Positions 33,299 through 41,140 of a stretch of 64,000 nt of DNA are shown here, in pieces. The notes beneath the pieces were generated by a model that was not told the DNA's origin, ran no database searches, and saw only the letters and a program-made list of their open reading frames with translations. A program made the translations under genes and the position numbers. Location: NCBI RefSeq assembly GCF_035607535.1, contig NZ_JAYDZX010000017.1:62001-126000 (forward strand), given 5' to 3'. Origin of the DNA: Salinimicrobium sp035607535 (GTDB lineage Bacteria; Bacteroidota; Bacteroidia; Flavobacteriales; Flavobacteriaceae). How positions within the stretch are numbered: the stretch's first letter is position 1; each line of letters starts with the position of its first letter.

Positions 33299-33998
33299 AA
33301 ATAACGTGAAAAAGGTGCTAGGAGAGAGGGAGATCCAGCCCTCTGCTGCCGCCTGGGAAAAGCTGGAGCAACGCCTGGCGCCAAAGAAGGAAAAACGACC
33401 TTACCTCCTGTGGCTGACCTCCGCAGCGGCAATTGCTGCGATCTTTTTCGTACTTGGCTCTCATTTTAACTCCCCAATTGCTTCTGAAGAACCACAATTG
33501 GTAGAGCAAACCGCCGAAGAGCCTGTTTTGCAAGAGAAAACATCAGAGCCCGAGGTAATCCATCTGGCTTCTTCCGAAGAGAAAGAGGAGCTAAAAGAGC
33601 AGGAAAAACCTTCCGCAAAAGGAGGTGTCAAAAATGTCATTTTTGAAGCCCCTGTTAAAAAATCTTCTGAAGCAGAGACTGCGGTAGCAGTTGAAGATCC
33701 TTCTGAACTCATTCAGGAACCTTCAGAAAGTATTGAAGTTATTTCTCTACCTGAAACTGCCATAGCTCGGGAGGAGATGGTCCCCGGGAACACAGATCTT
33801 GAGGTTGAAGCTCTTTTATTACTTGCAACTGCCGAATTAAAAGCTGATTCTACATATACTGTAAAGGCCGGTGACCTTTTACACCAGGTTGAATATGAAC
33901 TGGACCAGTCATTTAGAGAAAAAGTTTTTGACGTGGTGAAAGATGGGTTCCGGAAAGCCAAAACTGCCGTAGCCACACGCGACCTAAGATTTAATTAA
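33279..33998 (+). CDS. Single-span membrane protein, candidate anti-sigma factor
   Basis: 239 residues: a cytoplasmic N-terminus (1-40) with a helix resembling anti-sigma starts (VLGEREIQPSAAAWEKLEQRL), one membrane span (about 41-60), then a long low-complexity Glu/Pro/Ser-rich outer part (65-165) and a C-terminal helical piece. It overlaps the ECF sigma gene by 20 bases, the usual coupling for sigma/anti-sigma pairs. No zinc or RseA motif is recognised. Positions 33622-33652 of the coding sequence contain the dispersed palindrome and encode GGVKNVIFEAP in the low-complexity part. Confidence 0.65.
   Translation: MEPEKFENNVKKVLGEREIQPSAAAWEKLEQRLAPKKEKRPYLLWLTSAAAIAAIFFVLGSHFNSPIASEEPQLVEQTAEEPVLQEKTSEPEVIHLASSEEKEELKEQEKPSAKGGVKNVIFEAPVKKSSEAETAVAVEDPSELIQEPSESIEVISLPETAIAREEMVPGNTDLEVEALLLLATAELKADSTYTVKAGDLLHQVEYELDQSFREKVFDVVKDGFRKAKTAVATRDLRFN
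33622..33652. repeat. Dispersed palindromic element, copy F, inside coding sequence
   Basis: Left arm GAGGTGTCAAAAATG (33622-33636) is identical to the left arm of copy C at 8100. The right arm, CATTTTTGAAGCCCC, is shared in part with copy G at 62873. The element is in frame inside the candidate anti-sigma gene. Confidence 0.7.
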
Positions 33999-34053
33999 TT
34001 CATCAATCAATCATTCAACGGGCTTTCTTGTAAAGCCATAAAAATTTACAAAC

Positions 34054-35070
34054 ATGAAAAAAGTTACATTTTTAGCGCTTATTATTTTGTCAATTTTTGC
34101 TGTTGAGCCTGTCTTTGCGCAGGAACAAACGAACAAAGAGAAAATTGAACAATTGCAAAAGCAAAAGGAGCAGATCATAGCTGAAGAAAAAGAAGCTTTG
34201 AAAGAGCAGGTGGAGGCCATCAACCGCAGGGCAGAGGCTAAGGAGATTGACTGGGAGGAGGCTGAGAAACTAAAGAGTGAGGCTGCAAAGAAACATGCCT
34301 TAAATATCCAAAACCGGGTTGCGATCATCGACAACCAGATAGCACTGCTTACGAGAGAAGAGAAGCCGGACTGGGAGTGGGAGGATGAAGAAGAGGACGA
34401 AGATGATGATCACTGGTTCAAAGACCACTACAGCCGCACCTCTACGCATTTAATAGTCGCCTTTGGGTTCAATAATGCATTACTGGAAGACCAGTCCATC
34501 AATGATTCAGATTTTAAGGTTGGAGGCAGCAGATTCTTTGAATTAGGTCTTGCCTGGAGAACTCGTGTATTTGAGCACAGCAACTTCCTGAGATTGCGCT
34601 ACGGATTTTCTTTTCAGTTCAACGGATTAAAACCCACAGATAACCGGCTTTTTGTTGAAGATGGGGATTTGACTACTTTGGAAGAGTTTCCGCTGGACCT
34701 GGATAAATCGAAATTCAGGATGGATAACCTGGTTTTTCCGGTGCATTTTGAATTCGGGCCTTCTAAAAAAATAGAATCTCCACGCAGTGTTTGGTTCTCT
34801 ACTCATAACAAGCTCAAAATTGGTCTTGGCGGTTATGCCGGAGTAAATATTGGAGAGCGTCAAAAGCTCAAATATGAAGAAGACGGCGAAGACGTAAAGG
34901 AAAAATTAAAAGGAGATTACAATACCAATGAATTTATCTACGGACTTAGCGGGTACATTGGCTGGGGAGGAACTTCGCTTTATGTGAAATACGATCTAAA
35001 TCCAATTTTTAAAGATGCAAACCCGGAGCTGCATAACATTTCGGTGGGGCTGAGGTTTGATGCGAATTAG
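34054..35070 (+). CDS. Exported protein: coiled coil plus outer-membrane barrel
   Basis: 338 residues. The signal peptide is MKKVTFLALIILSIF... with likely cleavage after VFAQ (residue 23). Residues 24-110 are a strongly charged coiled coil (EQLQKQKEQIIAEEKEALK), then an acidic linker (WEWEDEEEDEDDDHW), then a beta-rich domain of about 200 residues ending in LRFDAN, like porin-family barrels in Bacteroidetes. It follows the ECF sigma and candidate anti-sigma genes by 55 bases and may be their target. No named family is recognised. Confidence 0.7.
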   Translation: MKKVTFLALIILSIFAVEPVFAQEQTNKEKIEQLQKQKEQIIAEEKEALKEQVEAINRRAEAKEIDWEEAEKLKSEAAKKHALNIQNRVAIIDNQIALLTREEKPDWEWEDEEEDEDDDHWFKDHYSRTSTHLIVAFGFNNALLEDQSINDSDFKVGGSRFFELGLAWRTRVFEHSNFLRLRYGFSFQFNGLKPTDNRLFVEDGDLTTLEEFPLDLDKSKFRMDNLVFPVHFEFGPSKKIESPRSVWFSTHNKLKIGLGGYAGVNIGERQKLKYEEDGEDVKEKLKGDYNTNEFIYGLSGYIGWGGTSLYVKYDLNPIFKDANPELHNISVGLRFDAN

Positions 35071-35095
35071 GATTAGCCTTTATTTTGCTTTCATT

Positions 35096-35137
35096 AGAGC
35101 CTTCTAAAAAAGACCTTTTAGAAGGCTCTTCTTTTTA
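35096..35137 (+). terminator. Intrinsic terminator after the sigma/barrel cluster
   Basis: A 14-bp perfect stem AGAGCCTTCTAAAA (35096-35109)/TTTTAGAAGGCTCT (35116-35129), a 6-base loop and a T-rich tail to 35137. Confidence 0.92.
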
Positions 35138-35168
35138 TGTACATTTGAAAAATTTTCCGCAGTAAAAG

Positions 35169-37121
35169 TTGATCTCTAAAAACACCATTGACAAAGTTTT
35201 TGAAAGCGCCCGCGTCGAAGAAGTGCTGGGGGATTTCGTGAACTTAAAGAAGTCGGGCAGCAACTATAAAGGTCTCAGTCCGTTTAGCGATGAACGTACT
35301 CCCAGCTTTATGGTGTCTCCGGTAAAACAGATATGGAAAGATTTCTCCAGCGGAAAAGGCGGAAATGTGGTGGCTTTTCTCATGGAACACGAACATTTCA
35401 CATATCCGGAAGCCATCAAGTACCTCGCTAAAAAATACAACATTGAAGTAGAGGAGACAGAGCAGAGTCAGGAACAAAAAGAGCAGGCAGATGAGCGGGA
35501 GAGCATGTACCTTGTTTCGGAATTTGCTGCAAAATATTTCCAGAACATCCTTCACAAGCACGAACTGGGGAAGGCTATTGGCTTAAGCTATTTCAGGGAG
35601 CGGGGCTTTACTGAAGATACTATCGAGAAGTTCGGATTAGGTTACTGCCTTGATGAGTGGGATGCCTTTACTTCTGAAGCTATTAAAAAAGGCTATCAAT
35701 TAAAATATCTTGAGAAAACGGGTCTTACCATAGTCAAAGAAGAAAAGCAATTTGACAGGTTCAAAGGTAGGGTGATGTTCCCTATTCAATCCATGAGCGG
35801 TCGGGTGCTGGGTTTTGGAGGCAGGATCCTGAACAATGATAAGAAAGCTGCTAAGTATCTCAATAGTCCCGAAAGTGATATTTACCACAAGAGCAAGGTG
35901 CTTTACGGGATCTATCACGCTAAACAGGCTATTGCCAAAGAAGATAATTGTTTTCTGGTTGAAGGATATACAGACGTTATTCAATTCAATCAAGCCGGAA
36001 TTGAGAATGTGGTTTCCTCCTCGGGAACTGCGCTCACCCCCGAGCAGATAAGGCTCATCAATCGGCTGACAAAGAACATCACTGTACTTTTCGATAGTGA
36101 TGCTGCGGGACAGCGGGCTTCGATACGCGGGATAGACCTTATTCTCGAGCAGGGAATGAACGTGAAGGTTTGTGCCTTTCCGGAAGGAGAAGATCCGGAT
36201 AGTTTTGCCAAGAAAAATACTGAAGAAGACATAAGGCTGTACCTGGCTGAGAATTCTAAGGACTTTATAAATTACAAAGCTTCTCTTTTGATGGAGGAGG
36301 CGAAGAATGACCCGGTAAAAAAGGCGTCGCTCATTCGCGATATGGTGAGCAGTATCTCGAAGATCCCCGATAATATTCAGCAGGAGGTTTATGTGCAGGA
36401 GACTTCCCGTATCATGGATATTTCTGAAGAAGTCCTCTTCACCACCCTTGCCCAACTGAGCGGGAAGAGTACCGGTAAGCCGGCTCCGAAGAAAACAAAG
36501 CAATTTGAAGTGGTAAGGGATGAAGTTACGTCCCAGCCTAAGGTCGACGAGCTGTACATTCTGGAGCGAACGATAATTAGCCTTTTACTTCATTACGGAA
36601 TGATGGAAGAGGACTTTGAGGATCTCGTTGTAAAGGTGGATGATAAAGGAGAGATCTCGCTTGAGCCTGAAATGGTTAGAGCAAAGGTCTATGAAAAGAT
36701 CTTTCTTGACCTGCAGGAAGATGAGGTCGCTTTTGCAAATGAACACTTTCAAAAGATCTATCAGCAGGTGATCAAAAAGTTCAACGAAGAGGAAGAGTTC
36801 TCCATAGAAACTTTTGTCAATGAACTACCTCCCGAAAATGCTTCGGAAGTTACAAGTATCCTGATGGATGAAGAGCAGTACGTACTGCACGACTGGGAAA
36901 GGATGGAAATTTTTGTAAAAGGTAAGAAAGCGGAAATAGGTAGGCTGGTAAATGAAACCATCCTTTCTTTAAGAAGATATCTTGTAAACAAAAAGATCCA
37001 CGAGCTCAACCGGGAAATAAAGGAGGTCCCGCCAGAGGAATCTTCGGGTATCCTTCAGGATATCATGGATTATATTACCCTTAAAAAAGTACTTTCGGGT
37101 AAGCTAAACCGGGTTATGTAG
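35169..37121 (+). CDS. dnaG: DNA primase, with zinc ligands missing from the N-terminal domain
   Basis: 650 residues; makes RNA primers at the replication fork. The start is TTG at 35169 (MISKNTIDKVFESARVEEVLGDF matches the family start, written here in two parts: MISKNTIDKVFESARV and EEVLGDF). The CHC2-like N-terminal domain keeps its fold residues (TPSF at 44-47, GGNVVAFLM), but the four zinc ligands of E. coli DnaG (Cys40, His43, Cys61, Cys64) align with Ser37, Ser40, Asp58 and Ser61. The TOPRIM domain is intact (LVEGYTDVIQF, SSSGTALT, LFDSDAAGQRA). The C-terminal helicase-binding region follows. It converges with the response regulator gene and overlaps it by 8 bases. Confidence 0.95.
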   Translation: MISKNTIDKVFESARVEEVLGDFVNLKKSGSNYKGLSPFSDERTPSFMVSPVKQIWKDFSSGKGGNVVAFLMEHEHFTYPEAIKYLAKKYNIEVEETEQSQEQKEQADERESMYLVSEFAAKYFQNILHKHELGKAIGLSYFRERGFTEDTIEKFGLGYCLDEWDAFTSEAIKKGYQLKYLEKTGLTIVKEEKQFDRFKGRVMFPIQSMSGRVLGFGGRILNNDKKAAKYLNSPESDIYHKSKVLYGIYHAKQAIAKEDNCFLVEGYTDVIQFNQAGIENVVSSSGTALTPEQIRLINRLTKNITVLFDSDAAGQRASIRGIDLILEQGMNVKVCAFPEGEDPDSFAKKNTEEDIRLYLAENSKDFINYKASLLMEEAKNDPVKKASLIRDMVSSISKIPDNIQQEVYVQETSRIMDISEEVLFTTLAQLSGKSTGKPAPKKTKQFEVVRDEVTSQPKVDELYILERTIISLLLHYGMMEEDFEDLVVKVDDKGEISLEPEMVRAKVYEKIFLDLQEDEVAFANEHFQKIYQQVIKKFNEEEEFSIETFVNELPPENASEVTSILMDEEQYVLHDWERMEIFVKGKKAEIGRLVNETILSLRRYLVNKKIHELNREIKEVPPEESSGILQDIMDYITLKKVLSGKLNRVM

Positions 37122-37752
37122 GCCTTATCTGCAACAGGCGAGACTGGTTAATAAGATCGGCAAGATTATCCACCCGTAGTTTCTTGAGCAGCCTGGTCTT
37201 GTAGGTGCTCACTGTCTTTTCATTAATGTCCAGAGCTTCGGCGATATCTTTGTTTCTTTTTCCCGTGGAAAGAAGGTTTAGCACTTCAATTTCCCTGGTA
37301 GATAGTTTTTTGTAGCGGGAAACAAGATTGTTGGATCTTGTGGTGCCCGAGTTGATCTTTTCGCTGATCTCCTTGTTGAGATAAATTCCTCCCCGTGCAA
37401 CCTGGTGCACTGCCTCACTAAGAATTTCTGTAGATGCCGTTTTTGAAAGGTAAGCAGCAGCTCCCGCCTTGATGGCATTTAGTGCGTACATTTCTTCTGG
37501 ATGGCAGCTAAGAATGAGGATCTTAGTTCCGGGGTTTTCAGACTTTATAGTTCTAAGAGCGGTAATTCCATTGATTTCGGGAAGATCGATCTCGAGGATC
37601 AACACGTCGGGATTCTTGGTTTTCAACGCCCTGAAAAGATCCTTTCCATTGGTTACTTTTCCTACTATTTCATACACTCCTTCCTTCTCCAAAAGAGAGG
37701 AAATTCCCATACGGGTGATGGGATGATGGTCTGCAATTAGAATCTTCGTCAT
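37114..37752 (-). CDS. Response regulator, NarL/FixJ type, with altered phosphorylation site
   Basis: 212 residues: a receiver domain (1-120) and a LuxR-type helix-turn-helix (about 145-208: LSTREIEVLNLLSTGKRNKDIA). The receiver lacks standard acidic residues. The phospho-acceptor position is Glu54 (LILEIDLPEING), and the acidic pair is Asp8-His9 instead of two acids. Lys104 and Ser82 at the switch positions are kept. Glu often mimics the phosphorylated state, so it may act without a kinase; no kinase gene is adjacent. The location between dnaG and nadE is, from memory, a common arrangement in Flavobacteria. The target genes are unknown. Confidence 0.88.
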   Translation of the reverse strand: MTKILIADHHPITRMGISSLLEKEGVYEIVGKVTNGKDLFRALKTKNPDVLILEIDLPEINGITALRTIKSENPGTKILILSCHPEEMYALNAIKAGAAAYLSKTASTEILSEAVHQVARGGIYLNKEISEKINSGTTRSNNLVSRYKKLSTREIEVLNLLSTGKRNKDIAEALDINEKTVSTYKTRLLKKLRVDNLADLINQSRLLQIRPT

Positions 37753-37892
37753 TGTTTGAATTTTAGCACAAAGAATTTCATTCGCGGGGGTCTGGTAAAA
37801 TTCTGATTGTTAGTTTTTAATAGTCAAATCAGGGGGAGAATGAAAGATAATGCCTTATTCTGTCGGAAAATAATTTTTTCGATTAACTGCAT

Positions 37893-38681
37893 TTATTTCA
37901 GGTGAAGAGGAATCTCACAAACGGGTATTGGTTCCATCTTGTGCTTGTTTGCTTTATGTCTCATTTTATAGATCCTGAAAACTTCCTGCTGTCTTCCTGA
38001 AAAATCATCTTCTGTTTTTCCTTTTTCAGCTTCTTTCATTGCCCACTCCAGTTCATCATAACTCGCACCTATCTGGTCCTCATCGCTACGGCTGTCCCCA
38101 AAAAGTCCGTCGGTAGGGGCTGCCACTACGATACTGTTGATTACATCCATTTCCCTGGCAATTTCATACACTTCACTCTTCATGAGGTCGGCAATGGGAC
38201 TCAGATCGACTCCTCCATCCCCGTACTTGGTGAAAAAGCCCACGCCAAAGTCTTCAACTTTATTCCCCGTTCCTGCAACGAGATAGTTGTGCAAGCCGGC
38301 AAAGTAGTATAGGGTGGTCATTCGTAAGCGTGCCCTAACATTAGCCAGGGCAAGGTGCAACTTTGGACTCGCTTCCACTTCGGGTACAGTTTCACTAAAA
38401 GTGTCAAAAGTCCTTGTAAGGTCCACCTGTACATCGGTCACATTTGCAAATTTCTTTTTCAAACCGGCAATATGTTCCTGTGCCCTCGTTACCTGGTCTG
38501 GTGACTGGTGGATGGGCAGCTCTACGCATAAAGTCCGCATACCGGTCTTGGCGCAAAGTGCAGAAACAACTGCAGAATCAACTCCGCCACTCACACCGAC
38601 TACAAAACCATTCATTTTGGCATTTGAAGCATATTCCTTTAGCCAGTTGACGATATGGTCGATCACTTCTTTAGTTTTCAT
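37893..38681 (-). CDS. nadE: NAD+ synthase, ammonia-dependent type
   Basis: 262 residues. It amidates deamido-NAD with ATP. The PP-loop SGGVDS (31-36) binds the ATP pyrophosphate; GTGNKVEDFGVGFFTKYGDGG marks the deamido-NAD/ammonia site (GTGNKVEDFG, then FTKYGDGG). There is no N-terminal glutaminase domain, so it uses free ammonia or a separate amidotransferase. It is divergent from gldB with a 98-base gap. Confidence 0.95.
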   Translation of the reverse strand: MKTKEVIDHIVNWLKEYASNAKMNGFVVGVSGGVDSAVVSALCAKTGMRTLCVELPIHQSPDQVTRAQEHIAGLKKKFANVTDVQVDLTRTFDTFSETVPEVEASPKLHLALANVRARLRMTTLYYFAGLHNYLVAGTGNKVEDFGVGFFTKYGDGGVDLSPIADLMKSEVYEIAREMDVINSIVVAAPTDGLFGDSRSDEDQIGASYDELEWAMKEAEKGKTEDDFSGRQQEVFRIYKMRHKANKHKMEPIPVCEIPLHLK

Positions 38682-38779
38682 AATAGTTGGTTCGTTTGTA
38701 GCGGAAATAATATCTTTGTTAACAAATATAAACCTTCAGCTAATTTTCACGAAATAGCCTGCGTTAAACCATTCTTAAT

Positions 38780-39745
38780 TTGCTTATGCTTAAAAAGTTC
38801 CTTTTTTACAGCCTCTTTGTTTTCCTTATCTCTTGTGCTGAAGATGACAAGAGGGAAGAGGAGATAGCGGCTATTCCTGTGGAACTTCAAGTTGAAAGAT
38901 TTGACCAAAGATTTGCAGATGCAACGGCCGATAGTCTTTCTGCTCTAAAAAAGCAATTTCCTTTCCTTTTTCCGAGGCAGTATCCCGATATCATGTGGGT
39001 GGAGAAAATGGAGGACACTATTCAGTTGGAATTAAACCAGGCCGTGGCAGCTGAATTTCCTAACCTGGAGCAAACTGAAAAAGAACTGGAAAGGCTTTTT
39101 CAACATATCAAATACTACTTTCCACAACGCAAGATACCAAAAGTAGTAACGCTGACATCAGATGTTGATTACCGCAACCAGGTGGTGTGGGCAGATTCTC
39201 TGATGCTTGTGGCCCTTGATACCTATCTGGGAATGGATCATCCGCTATATATAGGTGTCCAGGATTATATTAAAAAGGAAATGCGCAAGGAGTTGATTGC
39301 CGTGGATGCAGCCGAAGCTTTTGCGCAAACTGTGGTTCCGCGGCCGTCCTCACGCAGCTTTCTTGCACACATGATCTACTACGGAAAGATCCTTTACCTG
39401 AAAGACCTGCTTCTTCCATTTAAAACTGATGCGGAAAAGATGACCTATTTACCCGAAGAATGGGATTGGGCCGAAGCCAACGAAGACCAGATATGGCGGT
39501 ACTTTGTTGAGCGGGAACTCCTGTACTCTTCAGATAATGATTTGCAGACAAGATTTTTATTTCCGGCGCCTTTTTCGAAGTTCTTCCTGGAACTTGATGC
39601 AGAAGCTCCGCCGCGTTTGGGCCAATTCATGGGCTGGCAGATCGTGGAACAATACATGGAAAAGAACGATGTTCCTGTGGAAGAAATGATACAGGCAAAT
39701 GCAGAAACTATATTTAAACAATCAAAATATAAACCGACAAAATAA
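38780..39745 (+). CDS. gldB: Gliding motility lipoprotein GldB
   Basis: 321 residues; a signal peptide with lipobox LISC (Cys19), so membrane-anchored. An in-frame ATG at 38786 is an alternative start. The sequence pattern (VERFDQRFADATADSLSALKK, in parts VERFDQRFA and DSLSALKK; SDVDYRNQVVWADSLMLVALDTYLG in parts SDVDYRNQ and ALDTYLG) matches GldB, required for gliding in Flavobacterium johnsoniae; its biochemical role is not settled. TAATG couples it to gldC. The -7-like TTAATTTG directly before the ATG hints at a very short leader. Confidence 0.9.
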   Translation: MLMLKKFLFYSLFVFLISCAEDDKREEEIAAIPVELQVERFDQRFADATADSLSALKKQFPFLFPRQYPDIMWVEKMEDTIQLELNQAVAAEFPNLEQTEKELERLFQHIKYYFPQRKIPKVVTLTSDVDYRNQVVWADSLMLVALDTYLGMDHPLYIGVQDYIKKEMRKELIAVDAAEAFAQTVVPRPSSRSFLAHMIYYGKILYLKDLLLPFKTDAEKMTYLPEEWDWAEANEDQIWRYFVERELLYSSDNDLQTRFLFPAPFSKFFLELDAEAPPRLGQFMGWQIVEQYMEKNDVPVEEMIQANAETIFKQSKYKPTK

Positions 39746-40080
39746 TGGCTATAGCAAAGAAATCAAATATCAATATCAAAGTTTCATTAGACGAGAATCG
39801 TGTGCCCGAAGAATTGCACTGGAGCGCTGAAGACGGAGGCGTGGAAAACCAGGAGGCTAAGGCGATGCTCCTTTCTATGTGGGACGCGGCGCAGAAGGAA
39901 ACTTTGAAGATAGACCTTTGGACGAAAGACATGCCTCTGGATGACATGAAAATGTTCTTCCACCAAACGCTGGTTACCATGAGTGACACCTTTTATCGCG
40001 CGACACAGGATGACAAGATGCGTGATACCATGAAAGACTTCTGTGATTATTTTGCAGAGAAAATGGAGATTAAGAAGTAG
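39745..40080 (+). CDS. gldC: Gliding motility protein GldC
   Basis: 111 residues, soluble. The phrase NINIKVSLDENRVPEELHW (10-28) and the block WDAAQKETLKIDLWTKDMP match GldC, which increases gliding efficiency and is usually paired with gldB. The start overlaps the gldB stop by one base (TAATG). A word-repeat tract begins right after its stop. Confidence 0.9.
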   Translation: MAIAKKSNINIKVSLDENRVPEELHWSAEDGGVENQEAKAMLLSMWDAAQKETLKIDLWTKDMPLDDMKMFFHQTLVTMSDTFYRATQDDKMRDTMKDFCDYFAEKMEIKK

Positions 40081-40176
40081 TGGTCGGTGGTCAGTGGTCG
40101 GTGGTTGGTGGTCAGTGATCAGTAATCACTAATCAGTAATCAGTAATCAGTGGTCAGTGATCAGTGATCAGTTGGG
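40081..40176. repeat. Degenerate microsatellite (GGTCAGT-type)
   Basis: About twelve imperfect 7-8 base words (GGTCGGT, GGTCAGT, GATCAGT, AATCAGT) run from the gldC stop codon to 40176. No ORF or hairpin terminator is present. On the opposite side, a similar word tract (AGTTTGGAGTTGAGAG on the minus strand) follows the yihA stop. Confidence 0.75.
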
Positions 40177-40189
40177 ATGGTGGATCGAA

Positions 40190-40500
40190 AATTACCACTC
40201 AAAAAAGGCACTTTTCGCACTTCTTTCTGAAAAGCTTTTGGTGTATTGGGATTTTAGAAAAAGATCATTTGTGAATTCGTGGCAAAAAATCACTCTTCAA
40301 AAAACGCATTTTTAGCTTCTCTTTCTGAAAGTGTTTTGATGTCTTGAGGTTTTGAAAAAGCTTCCGCAGCAAAATGATCTCCCTTTAAAAAAGACATTTT
40401 CCGCACCTCATTCCAGGCCTTTTAGAGTATGAAGGTATTAGAGAAAGATGATACGTGGATTGGTGGCAAAAAGTCACTCCTCAAAAAAGAAAAACTCTCC
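40190..40500. repeat. Degenerate tandem repeats of about 90 bp (three copies and a fragment)
   Basis: Units begin near 40190, 40283, 40371 and 40468. Each reads roughly GGCAAAAAATCACTC, then TCAAAAAA-GCATTTTT-GC, then CTTTCTGAAAG and a TTTTAGAAAAAG end. The centre of each unit resembles the dispersed palindrome with its right-hand CTTTCTGAAAA tail. The block fills the convergent gap between gldC and yihA. No coding. Confidence 0.6.
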
Positions 40501-40525
40501 AAACTCTGAACTCTCAACTCCAAAC

Positions 40526-41131
40526 TTATTGCTGCTGTAGATTTTCATTGATGCCCTGTATAAATTCAAGAACTTCCTCCCGGCCTTTTCCACTCGCTGA
40601 AGAGGTAATAAAGTACTGAGGCATCTCTGTCCAGGTTTGCAGCATTTCTGCCTGGTAATCGTTGATGTTCCTTTCCAGGGCCTTAGGTTTCAGCTTGTCT
40701 GCCTTTGTAAAGATGATGCAAAAAGGTACCTGATGTTCTCCCAGCCATGTCATGAACTCCATATCGACGGGCTGAGGTTTGTGGCGGCTGTCAATGAGCA
40801 CAAAAGCACAGATCATTTGCTCCCGCTTCTCAAAATACTGGGTAATGAACTTCTGAAAAGTCTTTTTAGCAGATTTGGAGACCCTTGCATAACCATATCC
40901 AGGCAAATCTACCAGGAACCAGCTTTGGTTGATCAAGAAGTGATTTATGAGCTGGGTCTTTCCGGGCCGGCCGGAGGTCTTGGCAAGATCTTTCCTGTTC
41001 GTGAGGGAATTTATCAAAGAAGATTTTCCCACATTACTTCGGCCAATGAAAGCATATTCCGGCAGCTTCGTATCCGGACATTTCGCAACATCAGAATTGC
41101 TGATTACGAATTCGGCCGACTTGATCTTCAT
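40526..41131 (-). CDS. yihA: Ribosome biogenesis GTP-binding protein YihA/YsxC (EngB)
   Basis: 201 residues. GTPase motifs: GRSNVGKS (30-37), the GRPGKTQ switch, DLPGYGYA, and TKADKLKP for guanine specificity. Needed for 50S subunit assembly in other bacteria. The downstream hydrolase-like gene (41141) is transcribed first; the gap between the two is 9 bases, so they share a transcript. Confidence 0.95.
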   Translation of the reverse strand: MKIKSAEFVISNSDVAKCPDTKLPEYAFIGRSNVGKSSLINSLTNRKDLAKTSGRPGKTQLINHFLINQSWFLVDLPGYGYARVSKSAKKTFQKFITQYFEKREQMICAFVLIDSRHKPQPVDMEFMTWLGEHQVPFCIIFTKADKLKPKALERNINDYQAEMLQTWTEMPQYFITSSASGKGREEVLEFIQGINENLQQQ

Positions 41132-41140
41132 GATAAAATT

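Noticed and set aside
35700..36503. 267-residue minus-strand open frame inside dnaG
   Set aside because: Shadow of the TOPRIM-coding part of dnaG; no independent motif or promoter.
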